This document shows positions 33,156-43,798 of a stretch of 64,000 nucleotides of DNA, piece by piece. How positions within the stretch are numbered: the first letter of the stretch is position 1; every line of letters begins with the position of its first letter. The stretch comes from Ligilactobacillus ubinensis (GTDB lineage: Bacteria; Bacillota; Bacilli; Lactobacillales; Lactobacillaceae). A model generated the notes under the pieces. The model saw only the letters and a program-made list of their open reading frames with translations. It did no database searches and was not told the origin of the DNA. The stretch covers positions 1 through 64,000 of the forward strand of contig NZ_JAIULA010000003.1 of assembly GCF_024160875.1 (NCBI RefSeq). The letters are read 5' to 3'. The translations under genes were made by a program, and so were the position numbers.

Positions 33156-35177
33156 CTAATCTTCAGTACTACTATCAAATAATGATGGTTGTAACACTTC
33201 GTCTTGTTTCTCTAAATCCTCATGTGCACCTTCAGCAACTGTAGTATCTAATAAACTGCCATCTTCTTCTAACGTAAATTGAACATTCTTTTCAATCCAT
33301 TTTCTTCGTGGTTCAACCTTATCGCCCATCAGAGTTGTAACTCGCTTTTCAGCAACTGTTTCATCATCAATTTTTATTCGGACTAAAGTTCTCGTCTCTG
33401 GATTCATCGTTGTTTCCCACAATTGATCAGCATTCATCTCACCAAGGCCCTTAAACCTTTGGAGTGTATAACCTTTACCAATATCTTTAGCAGCATTATC
33501 TAATTCTGCATCTGTCCATGCATAGCGAATTACGTGTTTTTTCTTAACGTTTTTTTGTAATTTATACAAAGGAGGCAATGCAATATAAATCTTGCCAGCA
33601 TTAATCATTGGACGCATATATTTATAAAAAAATGTCAACAACAAAGTTTGAATATGCGCACCATCAGTATCTGCATCAGTCATAATGATAACTTTGTCAT
33701 AGTTAGCATCATCGATATTAAATTCTGCACCGACTCCAGCACCAATCGTATAAATCATTGTATTTATCTCTTCATTTTTTACAATATCTTGTAATTTGGC
33801 TTTTTCTGTATTTAGCACTTTACCTCTTAATGGCAAAATAGCTTGAAATTTACGATCACGTCCCTGCTTGGCTGAGCCACCCGCAGAATCCCCTTCGACT
33901 AAAAATAATTCATTTTTCTTAGCATTTTTTGATTGTGCTGGCGTTAATTTACCTGATAAGTTTCTTTCAAGTTTACGTTTCTTCTTACCTGTCCTACTCT
34001 CATCTCTTGCTTTACGAGCAGCTTCCCGTGCTTCCCGTGCCTTTAAAGATTTGCGCACTAAATCTTGTCCAAACTCACCATTTTCCATCAAATAATATGT
34101 TAGCTGTTCACTAACAACACTATCAACGATTGTTCGTGCTTCTGGAGTTCCTAATTTACCCTTTGTTTGTCCTTCGAATTGTAGTAATTCTTCTGGAATA
34201 CGCACAGAAATAACCGCAGCAAGTCCTTCACGAACATCGCTACCTTCAAGATTTTTATCTTTTTCTTTTAATAAGTTAATTTTGCGTGCATAGTCATTAA
34301 ATGCCTTTGTCCAGGCTGATTTCATTCCTACTTCGTGTGTCCCACCATCTTTGGTACGCACATTATTGACAAATGACATAATATTTTCTGAATAGCCATC
34401 ATTATATTGAGCAGCAACCTCAACTTCCACGCCATCTTTTGTACCATCAAAATACAGTACATTTCCTAAAGTATCTTTATCTTCATTCAAATAAGCAACA
34501 AATTGTTTAATACCTTCCTCAAAATGAAAAATATCTTGCACATCATTACGTTCATCTGTCAGTGTTATTTTCACACCTTTAAGTAAAAATGCTGATTCAC
34601 GTAATCTTTCAGCTAAGGTATCATAATTAAAATGTGTGGTAGAAAAAATAGTTGCATCTGGTTTAAAAGTAACTGTGGTTCCACTTTGGCGTTTTGTTTT
34701 ACCTAATTTACGCAATGTACCTATTGGTTGACCACCGTCAACAAAGTCTTCTTCATACTCAATTCCATCTCTAACTGTATTAACCGTTAATTTAGATGAT
34801 AAGGCATTAACAACTGAAGCACCCACCCCATGTAATCCACCTGAGGTTTTGTAATCTCCTTGTCCAAATTTTCCTCCAGCATGAAGCACTGTAAAAATAA
34901 CTTCGACTGTTGGAATACCTAAAGAATGCATTCCAACAGGCATTCCTCGACCATAATCTACAACAGTGATTGATTCATCTTGATGAATTACGACATCTAT
35001 TTGTTTACCGTAGCCTGATAAAGCTTCATCTACTGCATTATCTACTATCTCATAAACTAAATGATGTAATCCTTTGGCATCTGTTGAACCAATATACATC
35101 CCCGGTCGTTTTCTAACAGCTTCGAGGCCTTTTAAAACCTGTATTGAATCATCATCATAATTTGGTTTTTTTGCCAT
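33156..35177 (-). CDS. parE: DNA topoisomerase IV subunit B
   Basis: ATPase subunit of topoisomerase IV, 673 residues. The GHKL domain is at 1-220 (VDNAVDEALSG Asn/Asp/Glu near 45-55, GRGMPVG near 78, GLHGVGASVVNALS near 117), the transducer domain at about 230-390, and the TOPRIM metal site at ELFLVEGDSAGGSAKQGRDR (near 425) and IIMTDADTDGAHI (near 500). AAGGGG lies ten bases before the ATG. A small hairpin (CTGCA/TGCAG near 35220) is in the leader. It is the first gene of parE-parC and divergent from plsY. Confidence 0.97.
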   Translation of the reverse strand: MAKKPNYDDDSIQVLKGLEAVRKRPGMYIGSTDAKGLHHLVYEIVDNAVDEALSGYGKQIDVVIHQDESITVVDYGRGMPVGMHSLGIPTVEVIFTVLHAGGKFGQGDYKTSGGLHGVGASVVNALSSKLTVNTVRDGIEYEEDFVDGGQPIGTLRKLGKTKRQSGTTVTFKPDATIFSTTHFNYDTLAERLRESAFLLKGVKITLTDERNDVQDIFHFEEGIKQFVAYLNEDKDTLGNVLYFDGTKDGVEVEVAAQYNDGYSENIMSFVNNVRTKDGGTHEVGMKSAWTKAFNDYARKINLLKEKDKNLEGSDVREGLAAVISVRIPEELLQFEGQTKGKLGTPEARTIVDSVVSEQLTYYLMENGEFGQDLVRKSLKAREAREAARKARDESRTGKKKRKLERNLSGKLTPAQSKNAKKNELFLVEGDSAGGSAKQGRDRKFQAILPLRGKVLNTEKAKLQDIVKNEEINTMIYTIGAGVGAEFNIDDANYDKVIIMTDADTDGAHIQTLLLTFFYKYMRPMINAGKIYIALPPLYKLQKNVKKKHVIRYAWTDAELDNAAKDIGKGYTLQRFKGLGEMNADQLWETTMNPETRTLVRIKIDDETVAEKRVTTLMGDKVEPRRKWIEKNVQFTLEEDGSLLDTTVAEGAHEDLEKQDEVLQPSLFDSSTED

Positions 35178-35357
35178 TTATAATTAACCCCTTCTATATA
35201 TTAATCGGAGTAAACTCTCCCTGCATTTTTTGCAGTAATCAGTATATGATAACTTAAAAACAGCTTTAAAGTAAAGCATAACAATATAATCATAGCATTT
35301 ATTCATTGAATGCTTCAACTAATTTAAAAAAATATAAAGACTAATATTAAAATTAGA

Positions 35358-35387
35358 TTGAAGTTTATTAGCAGATAGTGCTACAAT
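35358..35387 (+). promoter_or_regulatory. Promoter of plsY
   Basis: TTGAAG (35358-35363) and TACAAT (35382-35387) are 18 bases apart, about 33 bases before the GTG start. Confidence 0.6.
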
Positions 35388-35419
35388 TAAACGGATAATT
35401 ACTAAGGAGGTTTCATTGA

Positions 35420-36040
35420 GTGGATACAAAAATCTTACTCATGCTTGTTATTGGTTATTTATTAGGATCTATTCCTTCTGGTGTTTGGATTGGCAAAGCT
35501 TTCTATGGGAAAGATGTTCGCCAATATGGCAGTGGTAACATGGGCACTACAAATACTTTCCGTGTTTTGGGCAAAAAAGCAGGTACTCTTGTCTTACTTC
35601 TTGATATGTTTAAGGGAACGTTGACAGCCTGTCTGCCCCTTATGTTCCATTCAAACGCCAATATTATGCTGATTGGATTATCAGCAATTTTTGGTCATGC
35701 TTTTCCAATTTTTGCAAAATTTAAGGGTGGAAAAGCTGTGGCAACAAGTGTGGGTGTTTTATTAATTTATAATCCTCTTTTCTTTTGTATCTCATGGATA
35801 ATTTTTTTATTGACACTATATATAACCAGTATGGTTAGTGTCGCAAGTATGGTAGGCTTTACAATTATTAGTATAATTTCATTATTTTTTGGTGATTGGA
35901 TTTTAATCATTGTTGCATTTTCATTAACAATATTTGTATATGTTCGCCATTGGGGCAATATTGAACGAATAAAGAATGGGACAGAAAATATGGTTCCATT
36001 TGGTCTATGGTATAAAAAGCAACAGAATAAACAAAAATAA
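35420..36040 (+). CDS. plsY: Acyl-phosphate:glycerol-3-phosphate acyltransferase
   Basis: Membrane enzyme that makes lysophosphatidate, the first step of phospholipid synthesis. It has 206 residues and five or six helices. Family blocks are [14 protein letters not shown] (near 13-26), [19 protein letters not shown] (near 38-56, substrate loop), GHAFPIF with the conserved His near 95, and [13 protein letters not shown] near 103. The GTG start lies nine bases after AAGGAGG. It is monocistronic between its own promoter and a strong hairpin; next to parE-parC as in many Firmicutes. Confidence 0.95.
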   Translation: MDTKILLMLVIGYLLGSIPSGVWIGKAFYGKDVRQYGSGNMGTTNTFRVLGKKAGTLVLLLDMFKGTLTACLPLMFHSNANIMLIGLSAIFGHAFPIFAKFKGGKAVATSVGVLLIYNPLFFCISWIIFLLTLYITSMVSVASMVGFTIISIISLFFGDWILIIVAFSLTIFVYVRHWGNIERIKNGTENMVPFGLWYKKQQNKQK

Positions 36041-36044
36041 TCGC

Positions 36045-36092
36045 AAAAAAGCTCAAAATTCGTTTAGTGTAATCCGAATTTTGAGCTTTTTT
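36045..36092. terminator. Bidirectional terminator
   Basis: A perfect 18-bp stem, AAAAAAGCTCAAAATTCG with its complement ending in TTTTTT. It ends plsY (+) and the lacX-like gene (-), just four bases from the latter's stop. Confidence 0.94.
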
Positions 36093-36095
36093 CGA

Positions 36096-36968
36096 TTAAA
36101 AAATTTTTATTTGATATGTTTTATGGAAAGTTTCTGTAGGTGCTAATTTATTAATTGCAATTTTTTGAGTAAAATCACCTGTAGTATCTGCTGAATCAGC
36201 AACACCCCACCACGGTTCTAAGCAAACAAAACGACTGTTTTCTTTATCAGGAGACCATATTCCTACAAAAGCAGCATCTTCTGTAGTTAATGAAACACCA
36301 TGATTACTGCTACTAGAAACTAATCTAACTGTAGTTGGTTTATTTTCCAAAGCATAAATTAAGGCATCATCCTTAAATGTTTCTTGTTGAACCGTTATTT
36401 GACCTTCGTCGAAAAAGCTCTCTGCTGGTTTTATCAATCCATCAATAAGCGGAATTCTCTTTCTTTTCTTGGTAGGTAATAATTCTACTCTATAATCATC
36501 AAATTTTTCATTAGTTGTTATAGGAACATTGAAAGCTGGATGTCCTCCAATTGAAAAATAGATTTCAGATGCAGACGGATTCTTGACTGTATAAGAAACC
36601 TTGATACCATCGACACACAATTCAAAAGTTAATTGTAAAATAAAGTCAAACGGATAACTCGCTTTAGTAGCTTCATTTGCTAGTAATTCTAAAATGACTT
36701 TACTTTTTGTTTTTTCTACAACAGTAAAATCCATATCACGAGCAAAGCCATGTTGGCCTAAATGATACTTTTGCTTGCCTACATAATATGCACCATTTTT
36801 GACTTTTCCTACAATTGGAAATAAAACAGGTGCTTGCCGACTCCAATATGCTGCATCTCCATACCAAATATATTCATACCCTGTCTTTTTAGAGCGCAAA
36901 GAACTTAATTCTGCACCATGCTCCTTAATCGTTGCATACAGATCTTTATTTTCTAATACGACTACCAC
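36096..36968 (-). CDS. Aldose 1-epimerase family protein (LacX-like)
   Basis: Cytosolic galactose mutarotase-fold protein of 290 residues. It shows EHGAELSSLRSK near 12, RQAPVLFPIVGKV near 44-56, the QHGFARDM loop with a catalytic-type His near 75, FSIGGHPAFNVP (second His near 148), and an LEPWWG segment near 262 with the conserved Glu. LacX-type members are often encoded with housekeeping genes and their sugar is undefined. The start is best set at GTG 36968, eight bases after GGAGG; the TTG at 36983 overlaps that site. It follows hslU by 18 bases and ends the xerC-hslV-hslU transcript. Confidence 0.85.
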   Translation of the reverse strand: MVVVLENKDLYATIKEHGAELSSLRSKKTGYEYIWYGDAAYWSRQAPVLFPIVGKVKNGAYYVGKQKYHLGQHGFARDMDFTVVEKTKSKVILELLANEATKASYPFDFILQLTFELCVDGIKVSYTVKNPSASEIYFSIGGHPAFNVPITTNEKFDDYRVELLPTKKRKRIPLIDGLIKPAESFFDEGQITVQQETFKDDALIYALENKPTTVRLVSSSSNHGVSLTTEDAAFVGIWSPDKENSRFVCLEPWWGVADSADTTGDFTQKIAINKLAPTETFHKTYQIKIF

Positions 36969-36986
36969 TTTGAATTCCTCCAAACA

Positions 36987-38405
36987 TTACAAGATATAAC
37001 GACTTAAATCTTTATCTCCAGCAATCTTGCCAATTTTATCATTTACATAAGCTTCTGTAATCGTTATTTCACCCATTTGCATATCAGGTCCTTCATACAA
37101 AAGATCTTCTAATAGTTTTTCTAGAATAGTATGTAGGCGTCTAGCCCCAATATTTTCTGTTTCATGATTAACGTTATACGCAATTTCAGCAATTTTTTGG
37201 ATTGCTTCAATTGTGAATGTAACTTGAATATTATCAGTCCCTATTAAAGCAATGTATTGTTTTACCAATGCATTATTAGGTTCTGTTAAAATACGTACAA
37301 AATCCTTTGCCTTCAAATCTTCTAACTCTACTCGAATTGGAAAGCGTCCCTGCAGTTCAGCTATTAAATCACTTGGTTTGGCTTCTTGAAATGCACCCGA
37401 GGCAATAAACAATATATGATCTGTTTTAATCAGACCGTATTTGGTTTTAATTTGCGAGCCTTCAACTATTGGCAAAATATCACGTTGGACACCTTCACGC
37501 GAAACTTCTCCTGCTCCTTGTTTGGATTTTGAAGTTACTTTATCTATTTCATCAATAAATATAATACCTGTATTTTCAGCACGTTTAATAGCTCCATCGG
37601 CTAAATCAGCAGAATTAACTAACTTTTCTGACTCTTCACGCACAAAAATTTCACGCGCTTCTTTTACAGTAACTGTTCTTGTAACACGTTTTTTAGGTCG
37701 CAATGCGCCCATCATCTCACCCAAATCAACGCCCATAGACCCTAGCATGTCATTTTGCGCATTAACGCTTTGAGTTGGATCATCCATTTGAATTGTGATG
37801 TTTGTATTTTCAAGCAATCCTCTGCGCAATTGTTCTTTTACACTAAGGCGCTCATTTTTAACATCATCAGTTACCTCTTCTGATTCTTCTTGCTCTTGGC
37901 TTAAATAGTCAGGAACTTTACCATTTTGTAAATCACGCATTACCTGCATAAAATTAGGTTGTTGATTCTTCTGTTCTTTTTTCTTAGCGGGAACTAACAG
38001 TTTCACTAGGCGTTTATCCGCCTGTTCAACAGCTTGCGAACGGACTGTTTTAAAAAGACTATCCTGTTCCATTTTATAAGCTATTTCAACTAAATCACGT
38101 ACCATTGATTCAACATCGCGTCCAACATAGCCTACTTCTGTGAACTTTGTTGCCTCAACTTTTATAAATGGTGCCTTAACAATTTTGGCTAATCTTCGTG
38201 CAATTTCTGTTTTACCAACCCCTGTTGGCCCAATCATTAATACGTTTTTGGGCGTTACTTCTTCTTGCATATCTTCATCCAATTGCATTCGACGATAACG
38301 ATTCCGTAATGCAACTGCAATTGCTTTTTTAGCCTGGTCTTGACCAATCACATATTGATTAAGTTCATTAACTATTTGTTTAGGTGTTTTATCAATTGTA
38401 TTCAC
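36987..38405 (-). CDS. hslU: HslU (ClpY) ATPase of the HslUV protease
   Basis: AAA+ unfoldase that feeds proteins to HslV, 472 residues. Walker A is GPTGVGKT (59-66), the pore motif is in the KFTEVGYVGRDVES segment (GYVG, near 88-95), the I-domain is at about 110-240, Walker B is IIFIDEID near 280, and the sensor/C-terminal end is KDLSRYIL, which docks into HslV. The GTG at 38405 follows AAGGAGG by eight bases and 13 bases of spacer after hslV; the frame opening at 38468 overlaps hslV and is rejected. Confidence 0.96.
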   Translation of the reverse strand: MNTIDKTPKQIVNELNQYVIGQDQAKKAIAVALRNRYRRMQLDEDMQEEVTPKNVLMIGPTGVGKTEIARRLAKIVKAPFIKVEATKFTEVGYVGRDVESMVRDLVEIAYKMEQDSLFKTVRSQAVEQADKRLVKLLVPAKKKEQKNQQPNFMQVMRDLQNGKVPDYLSQEQEESEEVTDDVKNERLSVKEQLRRGLLENTNITIQMDDPTQSVNAQNDMLGSMGVDLGEMMGALRPKKRVTRTVTVKEAREIFVREESEKLVNSADLADGAIKRAENTGIIFIDEIDKVTSKSKQGAGEVSREGVQRDILPIVEGSQIKTKYGLIKTDHILFIASGAFQEAKPSDLIAELQGRFPIRVELEDLKAKDFVRILTEPNNALVKQYIALIGTDNIQVTFTIEAIQKIAEIAYNVNHETENIGARRLHTILEKLLEDLLYEGPDMQMGEITITEAYVNDKIGKIAGDKDLSRYIL

Positions 38406-38418
38406 AAATACAGCCTCC

Positions 38419-38961
38419 TTAAAGTTCTTCTGCAATAACATTATGGTTAGTGAAAATATCAATATCACCAGCTATATTAATTGCTGCTTTAGCAATATCA
38501 ACAGCAGACATATCTTTTACATGATTAGTAAGTGCCTTAGCTGCCGCAAGCGCGTAATTTCCTCCTGATCCAATCGCAAGGATATTATCATCTGGCTCAA
38601 TTACTTCACCAGAGCCTGATACAAGGAGTAGACTATCCTTATCCATAACAATTAGTAAAGCCTCTAGTTTTTGTAAAGCTTGATCACTCCGCCATTCTTG
38701 CGCAAGTTCTACAGCAGCCCTTTGCAAATTACCACTATATTCATTTAATTTGTTTTCAAAGCGTTCTTCTAGATTGAAAGCATCTGCTACACTACCAGCA
38801 AAACCAACAACTACTTGATTGTTATAAATACGGCGAACTTTATGGGCGGTGTTTTTCATAATTATCTTTTCTCCCATAGTTACTTGTCCATCTCCTGCCA
38901 TTGCACAGTGACCATTATGTCGAACTGCACATATGGTTGTTGCATGAAATGATACTGTCAT
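38419..38961 (-). CDS. hslV: HslV (ClpQ) protease subunit
   Basis: Threonine/serine-type peptidase that forms the HslV double ring, 180 residues. Core motifs are [42 protein letters not shown] and [16 protein letters not shown]. The start reads [10 protein letters not shown]: as in ClpQ/CodW of Bacillus, a few residues precede the ATTI block that in E. coli HslV directly follows Met, so the N-terminal nucleophile after Met removal would be Thr2. GGAGG stands upstream of the ATG at 38961. It lies between xerC and hslU in one operon. Confidence 0.96.
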   Translation of the reverse strand: MTVSFHATTICAVRHNGHCAMAGDGQVTMGEKIIMKNTAHKVRRIYNNQVVVGFAGSVADAFNLEERFENKLNEYSGNLQRAAVELAQEWRSDQALQKLEALLIVMDKDSLLLVSGSGEVIEPDDNILAIGSGGNYALAAAKALTNHVKDMSAVDIAKAAINIAGDIDIFTNHNVIAEEL

Positions 38962-38998
38962 CGTATCTCCTCCTCATAATTCTCTGATTTTAAATTCT

Positions 38999-39898
38999 TT
39001 AAGTACGCGGAAAGTACTTGCGATAATCACGTTGCAAGTGTTCTGGCGTCACGTGTGTATAAATTTGTGTTGTAGATAAACTACTATGTCCCAACAATTC
39101 TTGTACTGCTCTTAAATCAGCACCATTGCTCATAAGATGTGTCGCAAAGGTATGCCGTAATTCATGCGGATGAATTGTTGTTGTTAATGAACTTTTTTTG
39201 ATGATACTATTCAAGATATAGGTTACACCTGCATTTGTCAAAGGATTCCCATAATGATTTACAAAAACATAATCATGTTGCTTTTTAAACTTAGTTAGTA
39301 ACGGTGTTCGACATTCTTGAAAATATTTTTCTAATGCATGTGCACAGTATTTTCCGAAAGGAACATAGCGATCCTTAGACCCTTTACCATGTAGTAACAT
39401 TGCTTTCATAGAAAAATCAATTGCATCAAGTGTCAATCCGGTACACTCACTAACACGCATGCCTGTTGCATAGAGTGTTTCTAATAATGCATTATCGCGA
39501 ATGCTTAACAGATCATCACCCTTAGTTGCTTCAAAAAGCGCATTCATTTCTTTTTCATAGAAAAATCTTGGTAACGGGCGTGGATGTCGCTTTAACTGAA
39601 CGTAGATAAATGGATTATTAGTTACATGCTTATTCTTCATCAAAAAGCTGTAAAAAGAACGAAGACTGGATAACATTCGCGCAATAGAAGTGGTTTTATA
39701 GGCTTGCTCATACAAATAACTCATGTATGCATGAACGTCTGTATTTGCTATAGTCGCAAAAGATTCTGCTCCGCCACTATCGTCAATAAACTGCATAAAG
39801 TTCTTTAGATCAGTTGCGTACGCAGTAACTGTGGCTAACGAATATTGTCGCTCAACCGTTAAATACTTCTTAAATTCTTCAACCCATTTTACCTCCAT
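38999..39898 (-). CDS. xerC: Tyrosine recombinase XerC
   Basis: Resolves chromosome dimers at dif with XerD. It has 299 residues. SAM-like core-binding domain is at 5-90, catalytic domain at about 105-295, with Arg in YATGMRVSECTGL (near 148), Lys in HGKGSKDRYVP (near 172), HELRHTFATHLM (near 243) and LLGHSSLSTTQIYTHV (His near 269, Tyr nucleophile near 278). The ATG follows GGGAGG by eight bases. As first gene of xerC-hslV-hslU it is in the same place as codV of Bacillus subtilis, which supports the XerC call over XerD. Confidence 0.94.
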   Translation of the reverse strand: MEVKWVEEFKKYLTVERQYSLATVTAYATDLKNFMQFIDDSGGAESFATIANTDVHAYMSYLYEQAYKTTSIARMLSSLRSFYSFLMKNKHVTNNPFIYVQLKRHPRPLPRFFYEKEMNALFEATKGDDLLSIRDNALLETLYATGMRVSECTGLTLDAIDFSMKAMLLHGKGSKDRYVPFGKYCAHALEKYFQECRTPLLTKFKKQHDYVFVNHYGNPLTNAGVTYILNSIIKKSSLTTTIHPHELRHTFATHLMSNGADLRAVQELLGHSSLSTTQIYTHVTPEHLQRDYRKYFPRT

Positions 39899-39976
39899 AA
39901 CAGCTACCTCCCATCTGCCATTTTCTTATATTGGTCAACATTAGTCAAGTGATACTTGAGCTGAGTTTCTAACACA

Positions 39977-40008
39977 AACAAGTTCGAAACAACTGTCTCG
40001 AACCTGTT
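39977..40008. terminator. Terminator after trmFO
   Basis: AACA-x-GTTCGA pairs with TCGAAC-x-TGTT (one mismatch, loop of about ten bases); T-rich sequence lies on the plus-strand side and less clearly on the minus side. It lies about 130 bases past the trmFO stop. Confidence 0.5.
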
Positions 40009-40137
40009 TTTCTCTAAATATTTGATAAATGCAGTTAATGTGACTAACGCCGTAATCTCCAACAAACCATACTATTTGATGGCATTAATATCGGCTAGCT
40101 TAACGACTCTTTATCTTACTTTTGCTTTAGTAATTTG

Positions 40138-41448
40138 TTATATATTTTTATTTTCTTTAAAAAGAGTTAATGTATCTAATGCTCGTTTGGAAAGTCGCAA
40201 ATTTCGTTCACGTTTATCTCTAATTTTTTCAGTCAATCGTGGCACAATACCAAAATTGGCATTTATTGGTTGAAAATGTTTTTTATTAGCGTGTGTAATG
40301 TAATGTCCCATTGCACCAATCATTGTTTCAATCGGGAAAATAACTGGTTCTTGCCCTAAAGCCAAACGAGCCGCATTAATTCCTGCATACATTCCACTAG
40401 CAGCACTCTCTACATATCCTTCAACCCCCGTCATTTGACCCGCAAAAAAGAGATCTGACCGTTTCTTTGTTTGATATGTTTGAGTCATCATTTCAGGTGA
40501 ACGCAAATAAGTATTGCGATGCATTACCCCATACCGAACAAATTGTGCTTTTTCAAGTCCAGGAATCATCGAAAAGACGCGCTTTTGTTCTCCCCATTTT
40601 AAATGAGTTTGAAAACCTACCAGATTATATAAATCTCCGACTGCATTATCTTGACGCAATTGAACAACTGCAAATGGTTCCTCCCCCGTTTTAGGATCTT
40701 CTAATCCGACTGGTTTTAAAGGTCCAAACAACATTGTCTTAGGACCACGCATTGCCATTTGTTCAATCGGCATACAACCTTCAAAAAACTTTTCGTCTTC
40801 AAAAGAATGTAATTCGGCCATTTCAGCTGACACAAGTGCTTGTTGAAATGCTGTAAATTCTGCTTTTGTCATTGGACAATTAATATATGCTGCTTCACCT
40901 TTATCATAACGTGATTTTAAATATGCTTTATTCATATCAATTGAATCTTTAGTTATAATTGGAGCAGCCGCATCATAAAAATATAAGCCACTATCGCCAG
41001 TAAAACCAACTATTGCATCTGCCAACAGATTTGATGTTAACGGCCCAGATGCAACCACCGTTAGTCCTTCTGGTAATTTCGTTACTTCTTCGTTAACAAC
41101 TTCAATATTCTTATGACTTTTAATTGCATTCGTGATAGCTTTTGAAAAGGAATCTCTATCAACTGCTAAAGCACCTCCGGCAGGAACACTGTGTGCATCT
41201 GCCGCCTGCATAATTATCGAATTGAATTGGCGCATTTCTTCTTTTAATAAACCAACACCGTTTGTTAATTGATTAGCTCTGAGTGAGTTTGTACAGACTA
41301 ATTCTGCAAAATTCTCCGTATGATGTGCTGGAGTTTGCTTAATCGGTCGCATTTCATATAAACGCACCTGTACACCTCGATTAGCAATTTGCCAAGCAGC
41401 TTCACTTCCTGCTAGCCCAGCTCCGATAACATTAACAGTTACTGCCAT
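40138..41448 (-). CDS. trmFO: TrmFO, folate/FAD-dependent tRNA (m5U54) methyltransferase
   Basis: Makes 5-methyluridine at position 54 of tRNA, using methylene-tetrahydrofolate and FADH2. It has 436 residues. The FAD loop [18 protein letters not shown] is at 4-21, the LYEMRP block near 31, the ELVCTNSLR Cys near 53, the [10 protein letters not shown] Cys segment near 195, and [18 protein letters not shown] near 330. GGAGAA stands eight bases before the ATG. It follows topA by 17 bases and precedes xerC, as in Bacillus. Confidence 0.96.
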   Translation of the reverse strand: MAVTVNVIGAGLAGSEAAWQIANRGVQVRLYEMRPIKQTPAHHTENFAELVCTNSLRANQLTNGVGLLKEEMRQFNSIIMQAADAHSVPAGGALAVDRDSFSKAITNAIKSHKNIEVVNEEVTKLPEGLTVVASGPLTSNLLADAIVGFTGDSGLYFYDAAAPIITKDSIDMNKAYLKSRYDKGEAAYINCPMTKAEFTAFQQALVSAEMAELHSFEDEKFFEGCMPIEQMAMRGPKTMLFGPLKPVGLEDPKTGEEPFAVVQLRQDNAVGDLYNLVGFQTHLKWGEQKRVFSMIPGLEKAQFVRYGVMHRNTYLRSPEMMTQTYQTKKRSDLFFAGQMTGVEGYVESAASGMYAGINAARLALGQEPVIFPIETMIGAMGHYITHANKKHFQPINANFGIVPRLTEKIRDKRERNLRLSKRALDTLTLFKENKNI

Positions 41449-41465
41449 ATATTGTATTCTCCGTT

Positions 41466-43592
41466 CTATTTTTGAATTAATTCCACGTAATCACAATTAC
41501 TACATTTAACTTGCATTCCCTTTTTAGTTTTTTTGGTAATCAAAAAGTGTTTACATTTTGGACAGTCGCGTCCTACTGGCTTATCCCAAGAAATAAATTC
41601 ACATTCTGGATAACGAGAACAACCATAGAAAATACGATTCTTTTTCGACTTACGTTCAATTACCTGTCCTTTATGACATTGTGGGCAAGTAACCCCGATC
41701 TCTTTAGTGATGGCTTTAGTATTGCGGCAATCAGGGAAGCGACTACATGCATAAAATTTACCAAAACGACCCAGTTTTATAACCATTGGCGCTCCACAAA
41801 TTTCACAATCAATTCCAGCTGGTTCATCTTTAATCTTTATTTTAGCTAATTTTTCATCAGCTTGGTCAACTTCATTTTTAAAAGGTCCATAGAACTGATC
41901 AATGACATTAATCCATTCTTGCTTTCCTTCTTCAACACTATCTAAATCATTTTCTAGGTTAGCCGTAAATCCAACGTTCAAAATATCAGGGAAACAATCT
42001 ACCATAATATTATTAACTATTTCACCTAATTCAGTTGGTTCAAATTTACGTGTGACTAACTTAACATAGTAACGTTTTTGAATAACGCTCAAAGTAGGTG
42101 CGTAAGTTGAGGGACGTCCAACTCCATTTTCTTCCAACGTTTTAATTAGTGTTGCTTCTGTATATTGAGATGGAGGCAAAGTAAAATGTTGGTTGGGTTG
42201 ATTTTGAACAAGCATTACTTCATCGCCAATTACTAAATCGGGTAAAATATTATCTTTACGTTTTGATTCTTGATATACTTTTGTAAATCCTGGAAATTTC
42301 ATTTGTGACCCAGTTGCACGATAATAAATATCATTTTGTTCAATATCAACACGAACCGTATCAATAATCGCTGGTTTCATTAAACTAGCAACAAAGCGAC
42401 TCCAAATTAGTGTATATAATTTTAATTGATCTTTAGTCAAATATTGAGCAATGCTTTCCGGTGTACGTAAAACTGCAGATGGTCGAATCGCCTCATGAGC
42501 ATCTTGCGCACCTTCACTAAGTTTAACCGCTTGTGGTTTCAAAGCCGCATATTGTTCACCATAATTTTCTCTAATAAAAGCTGACGTTTGATGCTTAGCT
42601 ACATCCGAAATTCTAGTTGAATCAGTACGCATATACGTAATCAAACCAACGGTGCCGCCCTTACCTAGATTGATTCCTTCATATAACTGTTGCGCTAACA
42701 TCATTGTTTTTGAAGTTTTAAATTTCAAAACATTATTAGCAGTTTGTTGCATCGTTGAGGTGGTAAATGGTTGCATTGGTTTTCGAACACGTTCACTTTT
42801 CTTAACATCTTTTATCGTAAATGGTTTTTTCTTATCTATTGGCGCTAAAACTTTTTTTACTTCGTCATTATTTGATAGTTCTAACTTTTTGCCATTGATA
42901 CCATAAAAGCTAGCATTAAATTTTTTAGTCTGTTTCTTGAACTGAGCATCAATTGACCAATATTCTTCAGGTTTAAAAGCCTGTATTTCTTTTTGGCGTT
43001 TAATAATCAAATTTAGTGCAATTGATTGTACACGACCAGCAGAAAGACCCTTTTTAACCTTTGCCCATAATAATGGACTAATTGAATATCCTACTAATCG
43101 ATCTAAAACGCGGCGTGCTTGTTGAGCATCAACTTTGTCCATATCAATAGCACGTGGTGTTTTAAAAGCATTCTTTACAGTATCTTTAGTAATTTCATTA
43201 AAGACTACCCGATTTTTTTCTTTTGGATCTAAGCCTAATAAGTAGGAAAGATGCCACGCAATTGCTTCTCCTTCGCGATCGGGATCAGATGCCAAATAGA
43301 CATGTGCTGCTTTTTTTGCTTCTTTACGTAAATCTTTGATAATAGGACCTTTACCTCGAATTGAGATATAATGTGGCTCATAATTATTTTCCACATCAAT
43401 TCCCATCTTGCTTCTTGGTAAATCACGAATATGTCCTATACTTGCCATTACCTTATAACGAGAACCTAAATATTTTTCAATTGTCTTGGCCTTTGATGGA
43501 GATTCGACAATTACTAGATTTTTACTAATTTTTCTTTTTTTACTTTTTGCTTTTGTTGTTTTCTTATTTATAGTAGTACTTTGAGTAGGCAT
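41466..43592 (-). CDS. topA: DNA topoisomerase I
   Basis: Relaxes negative supercoils. It has 708 residues. TOPRIM is at about 25-140 ([34 protein letters not shown]). The catalytic Tyr is in [13 protein letters not shown] near 320. Three C-terminal zinc ribbons follow residue 590 ([34 protein letters not shown]...CSRYPEC; CPKCKHF...CSNC). A very basic start ([13 protein letters not shown]) precedes TOPRIM. GGAGGAG lies before the ATG. The Zn ribbons have four cysteines each and look intact. It lies between dprA and trmFO. Confidence 0.97.
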   Translation of the reverse strand: MPTQSTTINKKTTKAKSKKRKISKNLVIVESPSKAKTIEKYLGSRYKVMASIGHIRDLPRSKMGIDVENNYEPHYISIRGKGPIIKDLRKEAKKAAHVYLASDPDREGEAIAWHLSYLLGLDPKEKNRVVFNEITKDTVKNAFKTPRAIDMDKVDAQQARRVLDRLVGYSISPLLWAKVKKGLSAGRVQSIALNLIIKRQKEIQAFKPEEYWSIDAQFKKQTKKFNASFYGINGKKLELSNNDEVKKVLAPIDKKKPFTIKDVKKSERVRKPMQPFTTSTMQQTANNVLKFKTSKTMMLAQQLYEGINLGKGGTVGLITYMRTDSTRISDVAKHQTSAFIRENYGEQYAALKPQAVKLSEGAQDAHEAIRPSAVLRTPESIAQYLTKDQLKLYTLIWSRFVASLMKPAIIDTVRVDIEQNDIYYRATGSQMKFPGFTKVYQESKRKDNILPDLVIGDEVMLVQNQPNQHFTLPPSQYTEATLIKTLEENGVGRPSTYAPTLSVIQKRYYVKLVTRKFEPTELGEIVNNIMVDCFPDILNVGFTANLENDLDSVEEGKQEWINVIDQFYGPFKNEVDQADEKLAKIKIKDEPAGIDCEICGAPMVIKLGRFGKFYACSRFPDCRNTKAITKEIGVTCPQCHKGQVIERKSKKNRIFYGCSRYPECEFISWDKPVGRDCPKCKHFLITKKTKKGMQVKCSNCDYVELIQK

Positions 43593-43798
43593 TTTACCAA
43601 CTCCTCCTCTGTAAGTAATTCAAATATCAATTCTTACTTAAAAATCCATATTATCGTATTGCATAACTACGGACTTTGTCAAGTAATACTATCATTTAAA
43701 ACACACAAAATAAATAAAAATCAAAATGTAAACTAACTATGAAAGCTTTTAAATATCAGCTTTTGCTAGATTTAAAAAATATTAATAAAAATATTTTT

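Noticed and set aside
39977-40008. tRNA-like T-loop sequence GGTTCGAGAC on the minus strand
   Set aside because: No acceptor, D or anticodon arms can be built around it; it is explained as one side of a terminator stem.
40022-40273. Plus-strand frame with hydrophobic stretch at the 3' end of trmFO
   Set aside because: Half of it is antisense to the conserved trmFO end and the rest is AT-rich spacer that looks hydrophobic by composition.
43740-43770. AAAGCT/AGCTTT hairpin downstream of dprA
   Set aside because: Six AT-rich base pairs without a convincing T-run on the relevant strand.
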